Assembly: GCA_039714995.1 (NCBI GenBank)
Contig: JBDLII010000047.1
Coordinates: 1-13,496 of the forward strand
Reading direction: 5' to 3'
DNA: 13,496 nt
DNA from: Sva-25 sp039714995
Lineage (GTDB): Bacteria > Pseudomonadota > Gammaproteobacteria > Chromatiales > Chromatiaceae
The notes beneath the pieces are model-generated. The model searched no databases. It was not told the DNA's origin and saw only the letters and a list, made by a program, of their open reading frames with translations. Each line of letters begins with the position of its first letter. Position 1 is the first letter of the stretch. The position numbers were made by a program, and so were the translations under genes. Below, in pieces: positions 6,429 through 12,365 of this stretch.

Positions 6429-6734
6429 ATGGCGAAGAAGAGTATGATTGCACGTGAAGCCAAGCGTGCGAAAACCGTCGCGAAATATGCCGAGAAACGT
6501 GCGGCATTGAAGGCGATCATCAACAATCGTGACAGCGGCTACGAAGAGATCGATGCCGCAGTGCTGAAACTGCAAAAGATGCCGCGCGATGCGAGTGCAT
6601 CCCGGCAGCAGACCCGCTGTCGCGTCACCGGAAGGCCGCACGCCGTCTATCGCAAGTTCGGCCTGTGCCGTCACAAGCTGCGTGAAGCGGCTATGCGCGG
6701 TGATGTCCCCGGTCTCAGAAAGGCCAGCTGGTAA
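6429..6734 (+). CDS. rpsN: 30S ribosomal protein S14, zinc-independent type
   Basis: S14 is a late-assembling 30S head protein near S3 and S10. The 101-residue length equals E. coli S14, and the sequence MAKKSMIAREAKRAKTVAKY, AVLKLQKMPRDASASRQQ, RCRVTGRPHAVYRKFGLCRH and REAAMRGDVPGLRKASW is typical. Only one Cys of each CxxC pair of the short zinc form is present (in RCRVTGRPH and GLCRH). No zinc site can form, so this is the long C-minus type. AGGAG overlaps the rplE stop region, 11 bases before the ATG. The gene is followed by the longest spacer in the window. Confidence 0.98.
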   Translation: MAKKSMIAREAKRAKTVAKYAEKRAALKAIINNRDSGYEEIDAAVLKLQKMPRDASASRQQTRCRVTGRPHAVYRKFGLCRHKLREAAMRGDVPGLRKASW

Positions 6735-6748
6735 AAAACGTCAGGAAT

Positions 6749-6782
6749 TTGACTGGCGTTGCCGGTCAGGTTTATGTATAAT
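6749..6782 (+). promoter_or_regulatory. Possible internal promoter before rpsH
   Basis: A perfect TATAAT lies at 6777-6782, with TG directly before it, and is followed by a GC-rich TCGCGGCC discriminator of the kind seen at stringently controlled promoters. The best -35-like box, TTGACT at 6749-6754, is 22 bases away, well beyond the usual 16-18. No good -35 exists at the standard distance, and the alternative TATGTA at 18 bases matches poorly. It would make a secondary start point for rpsH and the genes after it. Treat as a candidate only. Confidence 0.35.
6750..6768 (+). other. Hairpin in the rpsN-rpsH spacer (first)
   Basis: TGACTGGC pairs with GCCGGTCA across a GTT loop, giving 8 pairs including one G-T wobble. 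It is followed by a mixed GGTTTATG rather than a clean T run, so it does not look like a full intrinsic terminator. It could act as a processing site or attenuator in readthrough mRNA. It overlaps the TTGACT box of the candidate promoter. Confidence 0.5.
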
Positions 6783-6786
6783 TCGC

Positions 6787-6805
6787 GGCCTTCGATTTGA
6801 AGGTC
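6787..6805 (+). other. Hairpin in the rpsN-rpsH spacer (second)
   Basis: GGCCTTC pairs with GAAGGTC across a GATTT loop, giving 7 pairs with one G-T wobble. The downstream sequence GTCTGTTTATTTC is T-rich but interrupted, so any terminator activity would be weak. The remaining 64 bases to rpsH hold only the AGGAG ribosome-binding site at 6858-6862. Confidence 0.45.
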
Positions 6806-6869
6806 GTCTGTTTATTTCACAATCAGGGTATCGCGCCATGTTGGCGGGCTGACCCACAGGAGTCTCTGA

Positions 6870-7262
6870 ATGAGTATGTCAGATCCGGTTTCGGATATGT
6901 TGACACGTATTCGCAATGCCCAGGCACGAAACAAGGTTTCTGTCTCCATGCCGTCATCCAAGGTCAAGAAAGCGCTGGCCGCCGTGCTTAAGGATGAAGG
7001 CTTCATCAAGGACTTCAACGCCTCTTCTGATATGAAGGCCGAACTGAATATCGAGCTCAAGTATTTTCAGGGAGAGCCGGTCATCGAGCTCATCCAGCGC
7101 ATAAGCCGTCCAGGACTGCGCATCTACAAAAACAAGCATGAACTGCCCAAGGTGAGAAACGGGCTGGGCATCGCTATTATCTCAACTTCCAAAGGTTTGA
7201 TGACTGATCGTGCGGCGCGCAAGGAAGGCCACGGCGGCGAAGTCATTGCCTTTGTTGCATAG
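6870..7262 (+). CDS. rpsH: 30S ribosomal protein S8
   Basis: S8 is a primary binder of the 16S central domain and, in E. coli, the translational repressor of the spc operon. The 130-residue length equals E. coli. Visible are MSDPVSDMLTRIRNAQARNK at the start, VKKALAAVLKDEGFI, ELKYFQGEPVIELIQRISRP, then LRIYKNKHELPKV and ISTSKGLMTDRAARKEGHGG. AGGAG lies 7 bases before the ATG at 6870, which supports that start over the ATG at 6876. A 135-base spacer with hairpins and a TATAAT box precedes it; that is unusual inside this otherwise compact cluster. Confidence 0.98.
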   Translation: MSMSDPVSDMLTRIRNAQARNKVSVSMPSSKVKKALAAVLKDEGFIKDFNASSDMKAELNIELKYFQGEPVIELIQRISRPGLRIYKNKHELPKVRNGLGIAIISTSKGLMTDRAARKEGHGGEVIAFVA

Positions 7263-7273
7263 CGGAGTCGGTT

Positions 7274-7810
7274 ATGTCGCGTATTGCAAAAGCTCCGATT
7301 CCCGTTGTCTCCGGAATCGACATCAAGATCAACGGCCAGGACGTCCAGGTCAAGGGTTCCAAAGGAACACTCAACTGGTGTGTCAATGACGCTGTTGAGG
7401 TGGTGCAGGAAGAGGCTGAGTTGCGTGTCAAGCCACGTAATGAGTCATCCAGGGAGTCATGGGCCTTGGCCGGAACTACCCGGGCAGTGCTGAACAACAT
7501 GGTCGTTGGGTGTTCGGATGGTTTCACCAGGAAACTGACCCTGATTGGCGTCGGCTACCGTGCCGCCATGAAGGGCAAGGCGCTCGATCTGAGTCTGGGC
7601 CTGTCCCATCCTCTGCTCTACCCGGTGCCCGAGGGTATCACTATAGAAACGCCCTCCCAGACTGAAATCGTCGTCTCAGGCGCCGACAAGCAGCAGGTGG
7701 GCCAGGTTGCCGCAGAGATCCGCTCCTACAGGCCACCCGAGCCCTACAAAGGCAAGGGTATACGTTACGCAGATGAGCATGTGCTGCGTAAAGAAGCGAA
7801 AAAGAAATAA
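7274..7810 (+). CDS. rplF: 50S ribosomal protein L6
   Basis: L6 lies at the base of the L7/L12 stalk near the sarcin-ricin loop and translation-factor site. The product has 178 aa (E. coli 177) and two tandem L6 folds. Visible blocks are MSRIAKAPIPVVSGIDIKIN, DVQVKGSKGTL, NNMVVGCSDGFTRKLTLIGV, GYRAAMKGKALDLSLGLSHP and the diagnostic C-terminal YRPPEPYKGKGIRYADEHV. GGAG lies 6 bases before the ATG, 11 bases after the rpsH stop. The C-terminus is Lys-rich (KEAKKK), as in the family. Confidence 0.98.
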   Translation: MSRIAKAPIPVVSGIDIKINGQDVQVKGSKGTLNWCVNDAVEVVQEEAELRVKPRNESSRESWALAGTTRAVLNNMVVGCSDGFTRKLTLIGVGYRAAMKGKALDLSLGLSHPLLYPVPEGITIETPSQTEIVVSGADKQQVGQVAAEIRSYRPPEPYKGKGIRYADEHVLRKEAKKK

Positions 7811-7822
7811 GAGGGTAAGACG

Positions 7823-8179
7823 ATGGATAAGAAAGAGAGTCGCCTGCGCCGTGCGCGCAAGGCCCGTGCAAAGATCCATGCTTCGGGCCGGCATCGTCTG
7901 ACGGTTTTTCGTACGCCCAGGCATATCTATGCCCAGGTCATCGCGCCAAATGGCGCCAAAGTCGTTGCTGCCGCTTCAACTGTCGACAAATCAATCCGTG
8001 AAAGTATTGAGGGATCGACGGGTAATTCGGCTGCTGCCGCGACTGTCGGCAAGGTAATTGGTGAACGCGCCAAAGCGGCTGGTATCGATACAGTTGCTTT
8101 CGACCGCGCAGGATTCAGATTTCATGGGCGTGTGAAATCACTCGCAGATGCTGCCCGTGAAGCCGGCCTGCAATTTTAA
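7823..8179 (+). CDS. rplR: 50S ribosomal protein L18
   Basis: L18 binds 5S rRNA with L5 and L25 in the central protuberance. The product is 118 aa (E. coli 117). A basic N-terminal arm, MDKKESRLRRARKARAKI, precedes the globular domain with RLTVFRTPRHIYAQVIAP, ATVGKVIGERAKAAGID and the signature FDRAGFRFHGRVKSLADAAR ending in EAGLQF. GAGGGT lies 6 bases before the ATG. It stands 12 bases after rplF and 11 before rpsE, in canonical spc order. Confidence 0.98.
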   Translation: MDKKESRLRRARKARAKIHASGRHRLTVFRTPRHIYAQVIAPNGAKVVAAASTVDKSIRESIEGSTGNSAAAATVGKVIGERAKAAGIDTVAFDRAGFRFHGRVKSLADAAREAGLQF

Positions 8180-8190
8180 GAGGAACAGCG

Positions 8191-8709
8191 ATGTCAAAAT
8201 TTGATTCTCAATTTGATTCTAAGGATGATGGCCAGGAGCTGATCGAAAAGCTGGTTACAGTCAATCGTGTCGCCAAGACTGTAAAGGGCGGACGCATCTT
8301 CAGCTTCTCGGCGCTGACGGTTGTCGGTGACGGCAACGGCCGCGTTGGATTTGGTCAGGGCAAGGCGCGCGAGGTTCCCATTGCGATTCAGAAGTCGATG
8401 GAGAATGCCCGCAAGAATATGCAGAACGTCTCCCTCAGCGGCGACACGGTACAGTACCCGTTGGTTGGCAGGCATGGCGCCGCCAGGGTTTTTATGAAAC
8501 CTGCATCCCAGGGTACTGGAATCATTGCCGGAGGCGCCATGCGCGCCGTATTCGAGGTTGTCGGCGTACATAATGTACTGGCCAAATGTATTGGCACCAA
8601 CAACCCTGTCAACGTTATCCGCGCTACCATGCAGGGCCTGGCGAATATGTCCAGTCCCGAGCATGCCGCAGCGAAGCGTGGCAAGAGCGTCGAAGAGATT
8701 CTGGAGTAA
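8191..8709 (+). CDS. rpsE: 30S ribosomal protein S5
   Basis: S5 lines the mRNA entry tunnel with S3 and S4 and affects decoding accuracy and spectinomycin sensitivity. The product is 172 aa, five longer than E. coli. The double-stranded RNA-binding-like N-domain has LVTVNRVAKTVKGGRIFSFS (21-40) and VVGDGNGRVGFGQGKAREVP; the C-domain has SQGTGIIAGGAMRAVFEVVG, VHNVLAKCIGTNNPVNVIRA and AAAKRGKSVEEILE. The extra N-terminal residues come from a small tandem duplication encoding two Phe-Asp-Ser triplets (residues 4-6 and 8-10). An AGGA element lies 6 bases before the ATG. Confidence 0.98.
   Translation: MSKFDSQFDSKDDGQELIEKLVTVNRVAKTVKGGRIFSFSALTVVGDGNGRVGFGQGKAREVPIAIQKSMENARKNMQNVSLSGDTVQYPLVGRHGAARVFMKPASQGTGIIAGGAMRAVFEVVGVHNVLAKCIGTNNPVNVIRATMQGLANMSSPEHAAAKRGKSVEEILE
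8198..8220 (+). repeat. 12-base tandem duplication in the rpsE N-terminus
   Basis: AATTTGATTCT occurs at 8198-8208 and at 8210-8220, an exact 12-base period. In frame it reads Phe-Asp-Ser-Gln-Phe-Asp-Ser. It keeps the frame and lies in the disordered, poorly conserved N-terminal tail of S5, so it is probably neutral and young, arising by replication slippage. Confidence 0.75.
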
Positions 8710-8713
8710 TACA

Positions 8714-8905
8714 ATGGCAGGCAAGAGCATGATGAAGGTCAAGTTGGTGCGCAGCATGAACGGCCGCCTGAAGGCGCACAAGGCATGCGTCCGTGGGCTC
8801 GGGTTGCGCAGAATGCACCAGGTTGTCGATGTGGAAGACACCGCGTCCACCAGGGGAATGGTGAACAAGGTTTCGTACATGGTAAAGGTTGTCGCGGAGA
8901 GCTGA
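8714..8905 (+). CDS. rpmD: 50S ribosomal protein L30
   Basis: L30 is a small 50S protein of the ferredoxin-like fold that binds 23S rRNA and is dispensable in some bacteria. From the ATG at 8714 the product is 63 aa (E. coli 59). It has KVKLVRSMNGRLKAHKACVR, GLGLRRMHQVVDVEDTASTR and GMVNKVSYMVKVV. The open frame extends far upstream inside rpsE, but GGAG 7 bases before this ATG and family length fix the start. It begins 4 bases after the rpsE stop. The stop is separated from the rplO ATG by a single base (TGATATG), so coupling is expected. Confidence 0.96.
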   Translation: MAGKSMMKVKLVRSMNGRLKAHKACVRGLGLRRMHQVVDVEDTASTRGMVNKVSYMVKVVAES

Positions 8906-8906
8906 T

Positions 8907-9341
8907 ATGCGTCTGAATACACTGAAACCTGCAGAAGGCAGCACCAGGACACGTAAACGTGTTGGCCGTGGTATCGGCAGCGGCCTTGGTAAAACCTGCG
9001 GCCGCGGCCATAAAGGACAGAAATCACGCTCGGGCGGACTCAGGAAGGTCGGCTTCGAGGGCGGCCAGATGCCGCTGCAGCGCCGTTTGCCGAAAGTCGG
9101 ATTCAACTCCCGCATGGCGAAGTATACGGCCGAGCTCACTCTCGCCGAAGTTGCATCCGTTGATGCCGATGTCGTCGATATGAAAGCTCTCCATGCGGCG
9201 GATATTCTGCCTCACAGCATGAAGCGCGCCAAGGTGATCCTCTCCGGGTCAATCGACAAGGCGGTGACACTGAAAGGAATTCGTGCGACCAAAGGTGCCC
9301 GTGCTGCGATAGAAAAAGCAGGCGGCAGCATCGAAGCGTGA
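8907..9341 (+). CDS. rplO: 50S ribosomal protein L15
   Basis: L15 is a late-assembly 50S protein with a long extended N-terminal arm penetrating 23S rRNA. From the ATG at 8907 it is 144 aa, the E. coli length. It has MRLNTLKPAEGSTRTRKRVG, GRGIGSGLGKTCGRGHKGQK, SRSGGLRKVGFEGGQMPLQ and RRLPKVGFNSRMAKYTAEL, with a C-terminal ATKGARAAIEKAGGSIEA. GGAG lies 7 bases before this ATG. An in-frame ATG at 8889 lies inside rpmD and would add six residues absent from the family, so it is rejected. rplO is followed by secY after 35 bases. Confidence 0.97.
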   Translation: MRLNTLKPAEGSTRTRKRVGRGIGSGLGKTCGRGHKGQKSRSGGLRKVGFEGGQMPLQRRLPKVGFNSRMAKYTAELTLAEVASVDADVVDMKALHAADILPHSMKRAKVILSGSIDKAVTLKGIRATKGARAAIEKAGGSIEA

Positions 9342-9376
9342 ATGCGTCGCTAGCAGCAATTTAGACGGATCCCAAG

Positions 9377-10729
9377 ATGGCAGCAAAAGATGCAATGGCG
9401 GCGGGTGCCGGAAAATTCGGGCACCTTACCGAAATCAAGCAGCGTATCCTGTTTCTGCTGGGAGCCCTGATCGTCTATCGCATCGGCACCTTTGTGCCTG
9501 TGCCAGGCGTCAATCCGGCTGCGCTGGCGGCACTGTTCCAGCAACAGTCCGGCACCATCCTGGACATGTTCAACATGTTCTCCGGGGGTGCGCTCGAACG
9601 CGCCAGTCTGTTTGCCCTGGGGATCATGCCCTACATCTCTGCATCGATCATCATGCAGTTGATGACAGCTGTCATCCCGACGCTGGAGCAGTTGAAGAAA
9701 GAGGGTGAATCCGGGCGCCGCAAGATCACGCAATACACCCGTTACGGCACCGTCGTGCTGGGGATATTCCAGTCAATCGGCATCGCGATTGCACTGCAGG
9801 GACAGACAGTCGGTGGTTCCAGCGTCGTCATTACCCAGGGGTGGGGCTTCGTGATGGTTGCCACCGTCGCCCTGGTGAGCGGAACCATGTTTTTGATGTG
9901 GCTGGGCGAGCAGATTACCGAGCGCGGTCTTGGCAACGGCATCTCGATCATCATTTTTGCCGGTATTGTCGCCGGCTTGCCGTCGGCAGTCGGCGCCGTC
10001 GTTCAGCAGGTCAGCAGCGGTGAGATGAATGCGCTGTTTGTCGTCGTTCTTTTTATTGCGTTGATTGCCGTGGTCGGATTTGTCGTTTTTGTCGAACGCG
10101 GCCAGCGGCGCATCAAGATCAATTATGCAAAACGCCAGCAGGGGCGCAAGATTTATGCGGCGCAGAGCAGCTTTCTGCCGCTGAAGTTGAATATGTCCGG
10201 CGTCATACCGCCGATCTTTGCATCCAGCATCATCCTCTTTCCGGCGACGATCGGGCAGATGGTGGGAAGCAGCGACAACATGCGCTGGCTGCAGGAACTG
10301 ACCGGAAAACTGTCGCGCGGAGAGCCCCTGTATACGGTGTTCTTTGCCGCGGCGATTATCTTTTTCTGCTTTTTTTACACGGCGATCGTTTTCAACTCCC
10401 GTGAAACGGCGGACAACCTGAAGCGTTCCGGCGCATTTATCCCCGGGATACGTCCCGGCGTGCAGACGGCGAGCTATATCGACGGGGTGCTCTCCCGGCT
10501 GACACTGGTGGGCGCCATGTATATCACGCTGGTGGCGCTGCTGCCGGATCTGCTGCAATTTCAATGGAATATTCCGTTCTATTTCGGCGGAACGTCCCTG
10601 CTCATCATCGTCGTTGTCGTCATGGATTTCATGGCGCAGCTACAGGCGCATCTGATGTCGCATCAGTATGACAGCCTGATGAAGAAGGCCAATTTTAGCG
10701 GTGTTGGTGGCGCAGGCCGCATACACTGA
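9377..10729 (+). CDS. secY: Protein translocase subunit SecY
   Basis: SecY is the inner-membrane channel of the SecYEG translocon, which moves unfolded proteins driven by SecA or by the ribosome. The product is 450 aa (E. coli 443) with ten hydrophobic segments at about 23-42, 77-100, 122-141, 155-177, 187-208, 218-239, 274-293, 319-340, 371-390 and 400-420. The plug region follows the first segment (about 60-75, LDMFNMFSGGALERA). Pore-ring isoleucines lie in LGIMPYISASI (81-91). The cytoplasmic loops hold VERGQRRIKINYAKRQQGRK and GAFIPGIRPGVQTA, where Arg359 corresponds to the functionally critical E. coli Arg357. The ribosome-binding site is weak. The C-terminal tail (MKKANFSGVGGAGRIH) is longer than in E. 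coli. Confidence 0.99.
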   Translation: MAAKDAMAAGAGKFGHLTEIKQRILFLLGALIVYRIGTFVPVPGVNPAALAALFQQQSGTILDMFNMFSGGALERASLFALGIMPYISASIIMQLMTAVIPTLEQLKKEGESGRRKITQYTRYGTVVLGIFQSIGIAIALQGQTVGGSSVVITQGWGFVMVATVALVSGTMFLMWLGEQITERGLGNGISIIIFAGIVAGLPSAVGAVVQQVSSGEMNALFVVVLFIALIAVVGFVVFVERGQRRIKINYAKRQQGRKIYAAQSSFLPLKLNMSGVIPPIFASSIILFPATIGQMVGSSDNMRWLQELTGKLSRGEPLYTVFFAAAIIFFCFFYTAIVFNSRETADNLKRSGAFIPGIRPGVQTASYIDGVLSRLTLVGAMYITLVALLPDLLQFQWNIPFYFGGTSLLIIVVVVMDFMAQLQAHLMSHQYDSLMKKANFSGVGGAGRIH

Positions 10730-10752
10730 TACCGATATCTGGAGAAACTGTT

Positions 10753-10866
10753 ATGAAAGTGCGTGCTTCCGTCAAGAAGATTTGCCGCAATTGCAAGATT
10801 GTCAAGCGCAATGGCGTCGTGCGCGTGATCTGCAAGGATCCGCGGCATAAACAACGCCAAGGTTGA
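10753..10866 (+). CDS. rpmJ: 50S ribosomal protein L36, zinc-binding type
   Basis: L36 is the smallest 50S protein and stabilises 23S rRNA packing near L6 and L16. This 37-residue gene begins MKVRASVKKICRNCKIVKRN and ends DPRHKQRQG. It has an intact zinc ribbon, Cys11-x2-Cys14-x12-Cys27-x4-His32, so it is the C-plus form. GGAG lies 8 bases before the ATG. Its place directly after secY, without adk, map or infA, is the gammaproteobacterial arrangement and closes the spc cluster. E. coli L36 has 38 residues; the one-residue difference falls just after Cys27. Confidence 0.97.
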   Translation: MKVRASVKKICRNCKIVKRNGVVRVICKDPRHKQRQG

Positions 10867-10891
10867 TTTAATAACGATTCCGCTATATGAT
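10863..10891 (+). promoter_or_regulatory. Possible alpha-operon promoter (weak candidate)
   Basis: TTGATT (10863-10868, overlapping the rpmJ stop) and TATGAT (10886-10891) are separated by exactly 17 bases and match the sigma-70 consensus at 4 of 6 and 5 of 6 positions. A start near 10898 would leave about 44 bases of leader. That would remove the 5' half of the S4 leader structure predicted at 10878-10915, so promoter and leader can only both be real if the structured RNA is made by readthrough from secY-rpmJ. Confidence 0.3.
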
Positions 10892-10950
10892 TACGGGTTT
10901 TCCCGTGCCGCGGAACAACTGAGTTCAGAGGAGCTTAACTGATGGCCCGT
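10878..10950 (+). promoter_or_regulatory. Alpha-operon leader, S4-binding pseudoknot candidate
   Basis: An outer helix TTCCGC (10878-10883) with GCGGAA (10910-10915) encloses ACGGGT (10893-10898), which can pair with GCCCGT at 10945-10950, codons 2-3 of rpsM. The E. coli alpha mRNA leader has the same plan: a UUCCAU/AUGGAA helix enclosing an ACGGGC that pairs with GCCCGU just after the S13 start. S4 binds that pseudoknot and traps the 30S subunit (the Alpha_RBS family). Here ACGGG can instead pair with CCCGT at 10902-10906, giving a competing local hairpin. The outer helix differs in sequence from E. coli but keeps pairing. The ribosome-binding site GAGGAG is at 10928-10933. Pairings were found by eye, not by folding. 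Confidence 0.65.
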
Positions 10951-11298
10951 ATTGCTGGTGTCAACATACCGGACAGAAAACACGCAGTCATTTCATTGAC
11001 TGCAATCTACGGCATTGGTCGTACCAAGGCAATGGAGATTTGCAAGGCTGCAGGCGTTGCGCCGGACCAGATGATCCAGCAACTTGGTGATGACCAGATC
11101 GATGCGCTGCGCACCGAGGTGGCAAAGCATTCGGTCGAAGGTGATTTACGCCGTGAAATATCCATGAGCATCAAACGCTTGATGGATCTTGGCTGCAACC
11201 GTGGCATACGCCACCGTCGCGGACTCCCGGTGCGTGGGCAACGTACCAAAACAAATGCGCGCACCCGCAAGGGACCGCGTCGTCCCATCAAGCGCTGA
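10942..11298 (+). CDS. rpsM: 30S ribosomal protein S13
   Basis: S13 is a 30S head protein that contacts P-site tRNA and forms bridges B1a and B1b to the 50S subunit. The 118-residue length equals E. coli. It has MARIAGVNIPDRKHAVISLT, the helix-hairpin segment YGIGRTKAMEIC (23-34), EGDLRREISMSIKRLMDLGC (66-85), and the basic tail RHRRGLPVRGQRTKTNARTR. GAGGAG lies 8 bases before the ATG. It leads the alpha cluster, and its first codons form one strand of the predicted S4-regulated leader pseudoknot, so its translation is probably the control point for rpsM-rpsK-rpsD. Confidence 0.98.
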   Translation: MARIAGVNIPDRKHAVISLTAIYGIGRTKAMEICKAAGVAPDQMIQQLGDDQIDALRTEVAKHSVEGDLRREISMSIKRLMDLGCNRGIRHRRGLPVRGQRTKTNARTRKGPRRPIKR

Positions 11299-11321
11299 TA
11301 CGATAATCAGGTTACATGAAT

Positions 11322-11711
11322 ATGGCGAAACAACCTACACGCACAAAGAAAAAGGTCAGGAAGGTGGTTACAGACGGCATTGCGCATGTGCATGCCTCGT
11401 TCAACAACACCATCATCATGATCTCTGACCGCCAGGGCAATGCGCTCTGCTGGACAACTGCCGGCGGCTCCGGCTTCCGCGGTTCACGCAAGAGCACACC
11501 CTTTGCCGCACAGGTTGCCGCTGAAAGATGCGGTCAAATGGCAAAGGAGTTTGGCATGAAGAGCGTCGACGTCAACATCAAGGGTCCTGGACCCGGTCGT
11601 GACTCCGCTGTTCGCGCTCTCAATAATTCTGGTCTCAAGATCACCAGCATTTCCGACGTGACGCCAATCCCGCACAACGGCTGTCGTCCACCTAAAAAAC
11701 GCCGCGTGTAA
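11322..11711 (+). CDS. rpsK: 30S ribosomal protein S11
   Basis: S11 forms the 30S platform with S6 and S18, near the mRNA exit and Shine-Dalgarno helix. From the ATG at 11322 it is 129 aa, the E. coli length. It has MAKQPTRTKKKVRKVVTDGI, HASFNNTIIMISDRQGNALC, the strongly conserved GGSGFRGSRKSTPFAAQVAA and KGPGPGRDSAVRALN, and the end TPIPHNGCRPPKKRRV. That end includes the Asn-Gly that becomes isoaspartate in E. coli S11. An ATG at 11316 would add Met-Asn; AGGT at 11309-11312 is 9 bases from the preferred start and only 3 from the other, so 11322 is chosen. Confidence 0.96.
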   Translation: MAKQPTRTKKKVRKVVTDGIAHVHASFNNTIIMISDRQGNALCWTTAGGSGFRGSRKSTPFAAQVAAERCGQMAKEFGMKSVDVNIKGPGPGRDSAVRALNNSGLKITSISDVTPIPHNGCRPPKKRRV

Positions 11712-11723
11712 CAGGAATCGAAC

Positions 11724-12344
11724 ATGGCTAGATATATCGGACCAAAATGTAAACTCAGCCGCCGTGAAGGCACCGACCTGGGACTCAAGAGCCGCGTGCG
11801 TGCGCTGGACTCGAAATGCAACATGGAGAAGGTTCCCGGTCAGCAGAGCGATCGTCGCCGCAGGGTCTCCGATTACGGCCTGCAGCTGCGTGAGAAGCAG
11901 AAAGTTCGCCGCATCTACGGCGTGCTGGAGAAGCAGTTTCGCAACTACTATAAAAAAGCTGCACAGAGCAAGGGCGCCACTGGCGACAACCTGCTGCAAC
12001 TGCTGGAACGTCGCCTCGATAATGTCGTTTACCGTGCGGGCTATGGTTCGACACGCGCAGAAGCACGTCAACTCGTCAGCCACAAATCCATTGAAGTTAA
12101 TGGCTCAACGGTGAATATCCCCTCCTACCAGGTATCGGCGGAAGATGTGGTCTCTGTGCGCGAGAAAGCACGCAAGCAGGATCGCATCAAGAGCTCACTC
12201 GCCATGGCCGAACAGTATGAGTTTCCCGACTGGGTCGAGGTCGATGTGAAGGGCATGTCAGCGGTTTTCAAGCGCATCCCCGAACGTGCAGATCTGCCCG
12301 CGGAGATCAACGAACAGTTGATCGTTGAACTTTACTCCAAGTAA
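11724..12344 (+). CDS. rpsD: 30S ribosomal protein S4, zinc-independent type
   Basis: S4 is a primary 16S rRNA binder that nucleates 30S body assembly, shapes the mRNA entry and decoding accuracy, and in E. coli represses the alpha operon. The 206-residue product equals E. coli. It has MARYIGPKCKLSRREGTDLG, DYGLQLREKQKVRRIYGVLE and an S4 RNA-binding domain at about 97-155 with RLDNVVYRAGYGSTRAEARQ and VSHKSIEVNGSTVNIPSYQV. Cys9 and Cys32 are present, but the rest of the four-cysteine zinc site of Thermus-type S4 is missing. AGGA lies 7 bases before the ATG. It is the likely repressor acting on the leader before rpsM. Confidence 0.98.
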   Translation: MARYIGPKCKLSRREGTDLGLKSRVRALDSKCNMEKVPGQQSDRRRRVSDYGLQLREKQKVRRIYGVLEKQFRNYYKKAAQSKGATGDNLLQLLERRLDNVVYRAGYGSTRAEARQLVSHKSIEVNGSTVNIPSYQVSAEDVVSVREKARKQDRIKSSLAMAEQYEFPDWVEVDVKGMSAVFKRIPERADLPAEINEQLIVELYSK

Positions 12345-12365
12345 GGCACCTATTGAGGCGTATTC

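Noticed and set aside
6429..6734. Zinc-binding S14
   Set aside because: Only one cysteine of each CxxC pair is present, and the 101-residue length is that of the zinc-independent form.
6838..6852. Four-residue ORF (Met-Leu-Ala-Gly) before rpsH as a leader peptide
   Set aside because: It is too short, lacks a ribosome-binding site, and has no run of regulatory codons or following attenuator.
8889..8906. Upstream ATG start for rplO at 8889
   Set aside because: It would overlap rpmD and add six residues not found in L15; the ATG at 8907 has GGAG at the right distance and gives the E. coli length.
8194..9027. Reverse-strand open frame of 277 codons opposite rpsE-rpmD-rplO
   Set aside because: It spans three conserved genes on the other strand, with no recognisable domain and no ribosome-binding context seen; treated as a coding shadow.
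9773..10564. Reverse-strand open frame of 263 codons opposite secY
   Set aside because: Its sequence is rich in His, Gln, Arg and Asp, the typical antisense image of membrane-protein codons, and secY is intact on the + strand.
10893..10906. ACGGG-TTTT-CCCGT hairpin as an intrinsic terminator after rpmJ
   Set aside because: The stem is only 5 bp and is followed by GCCGCGG, not a T run; it fits better as part of the rpsM leader.
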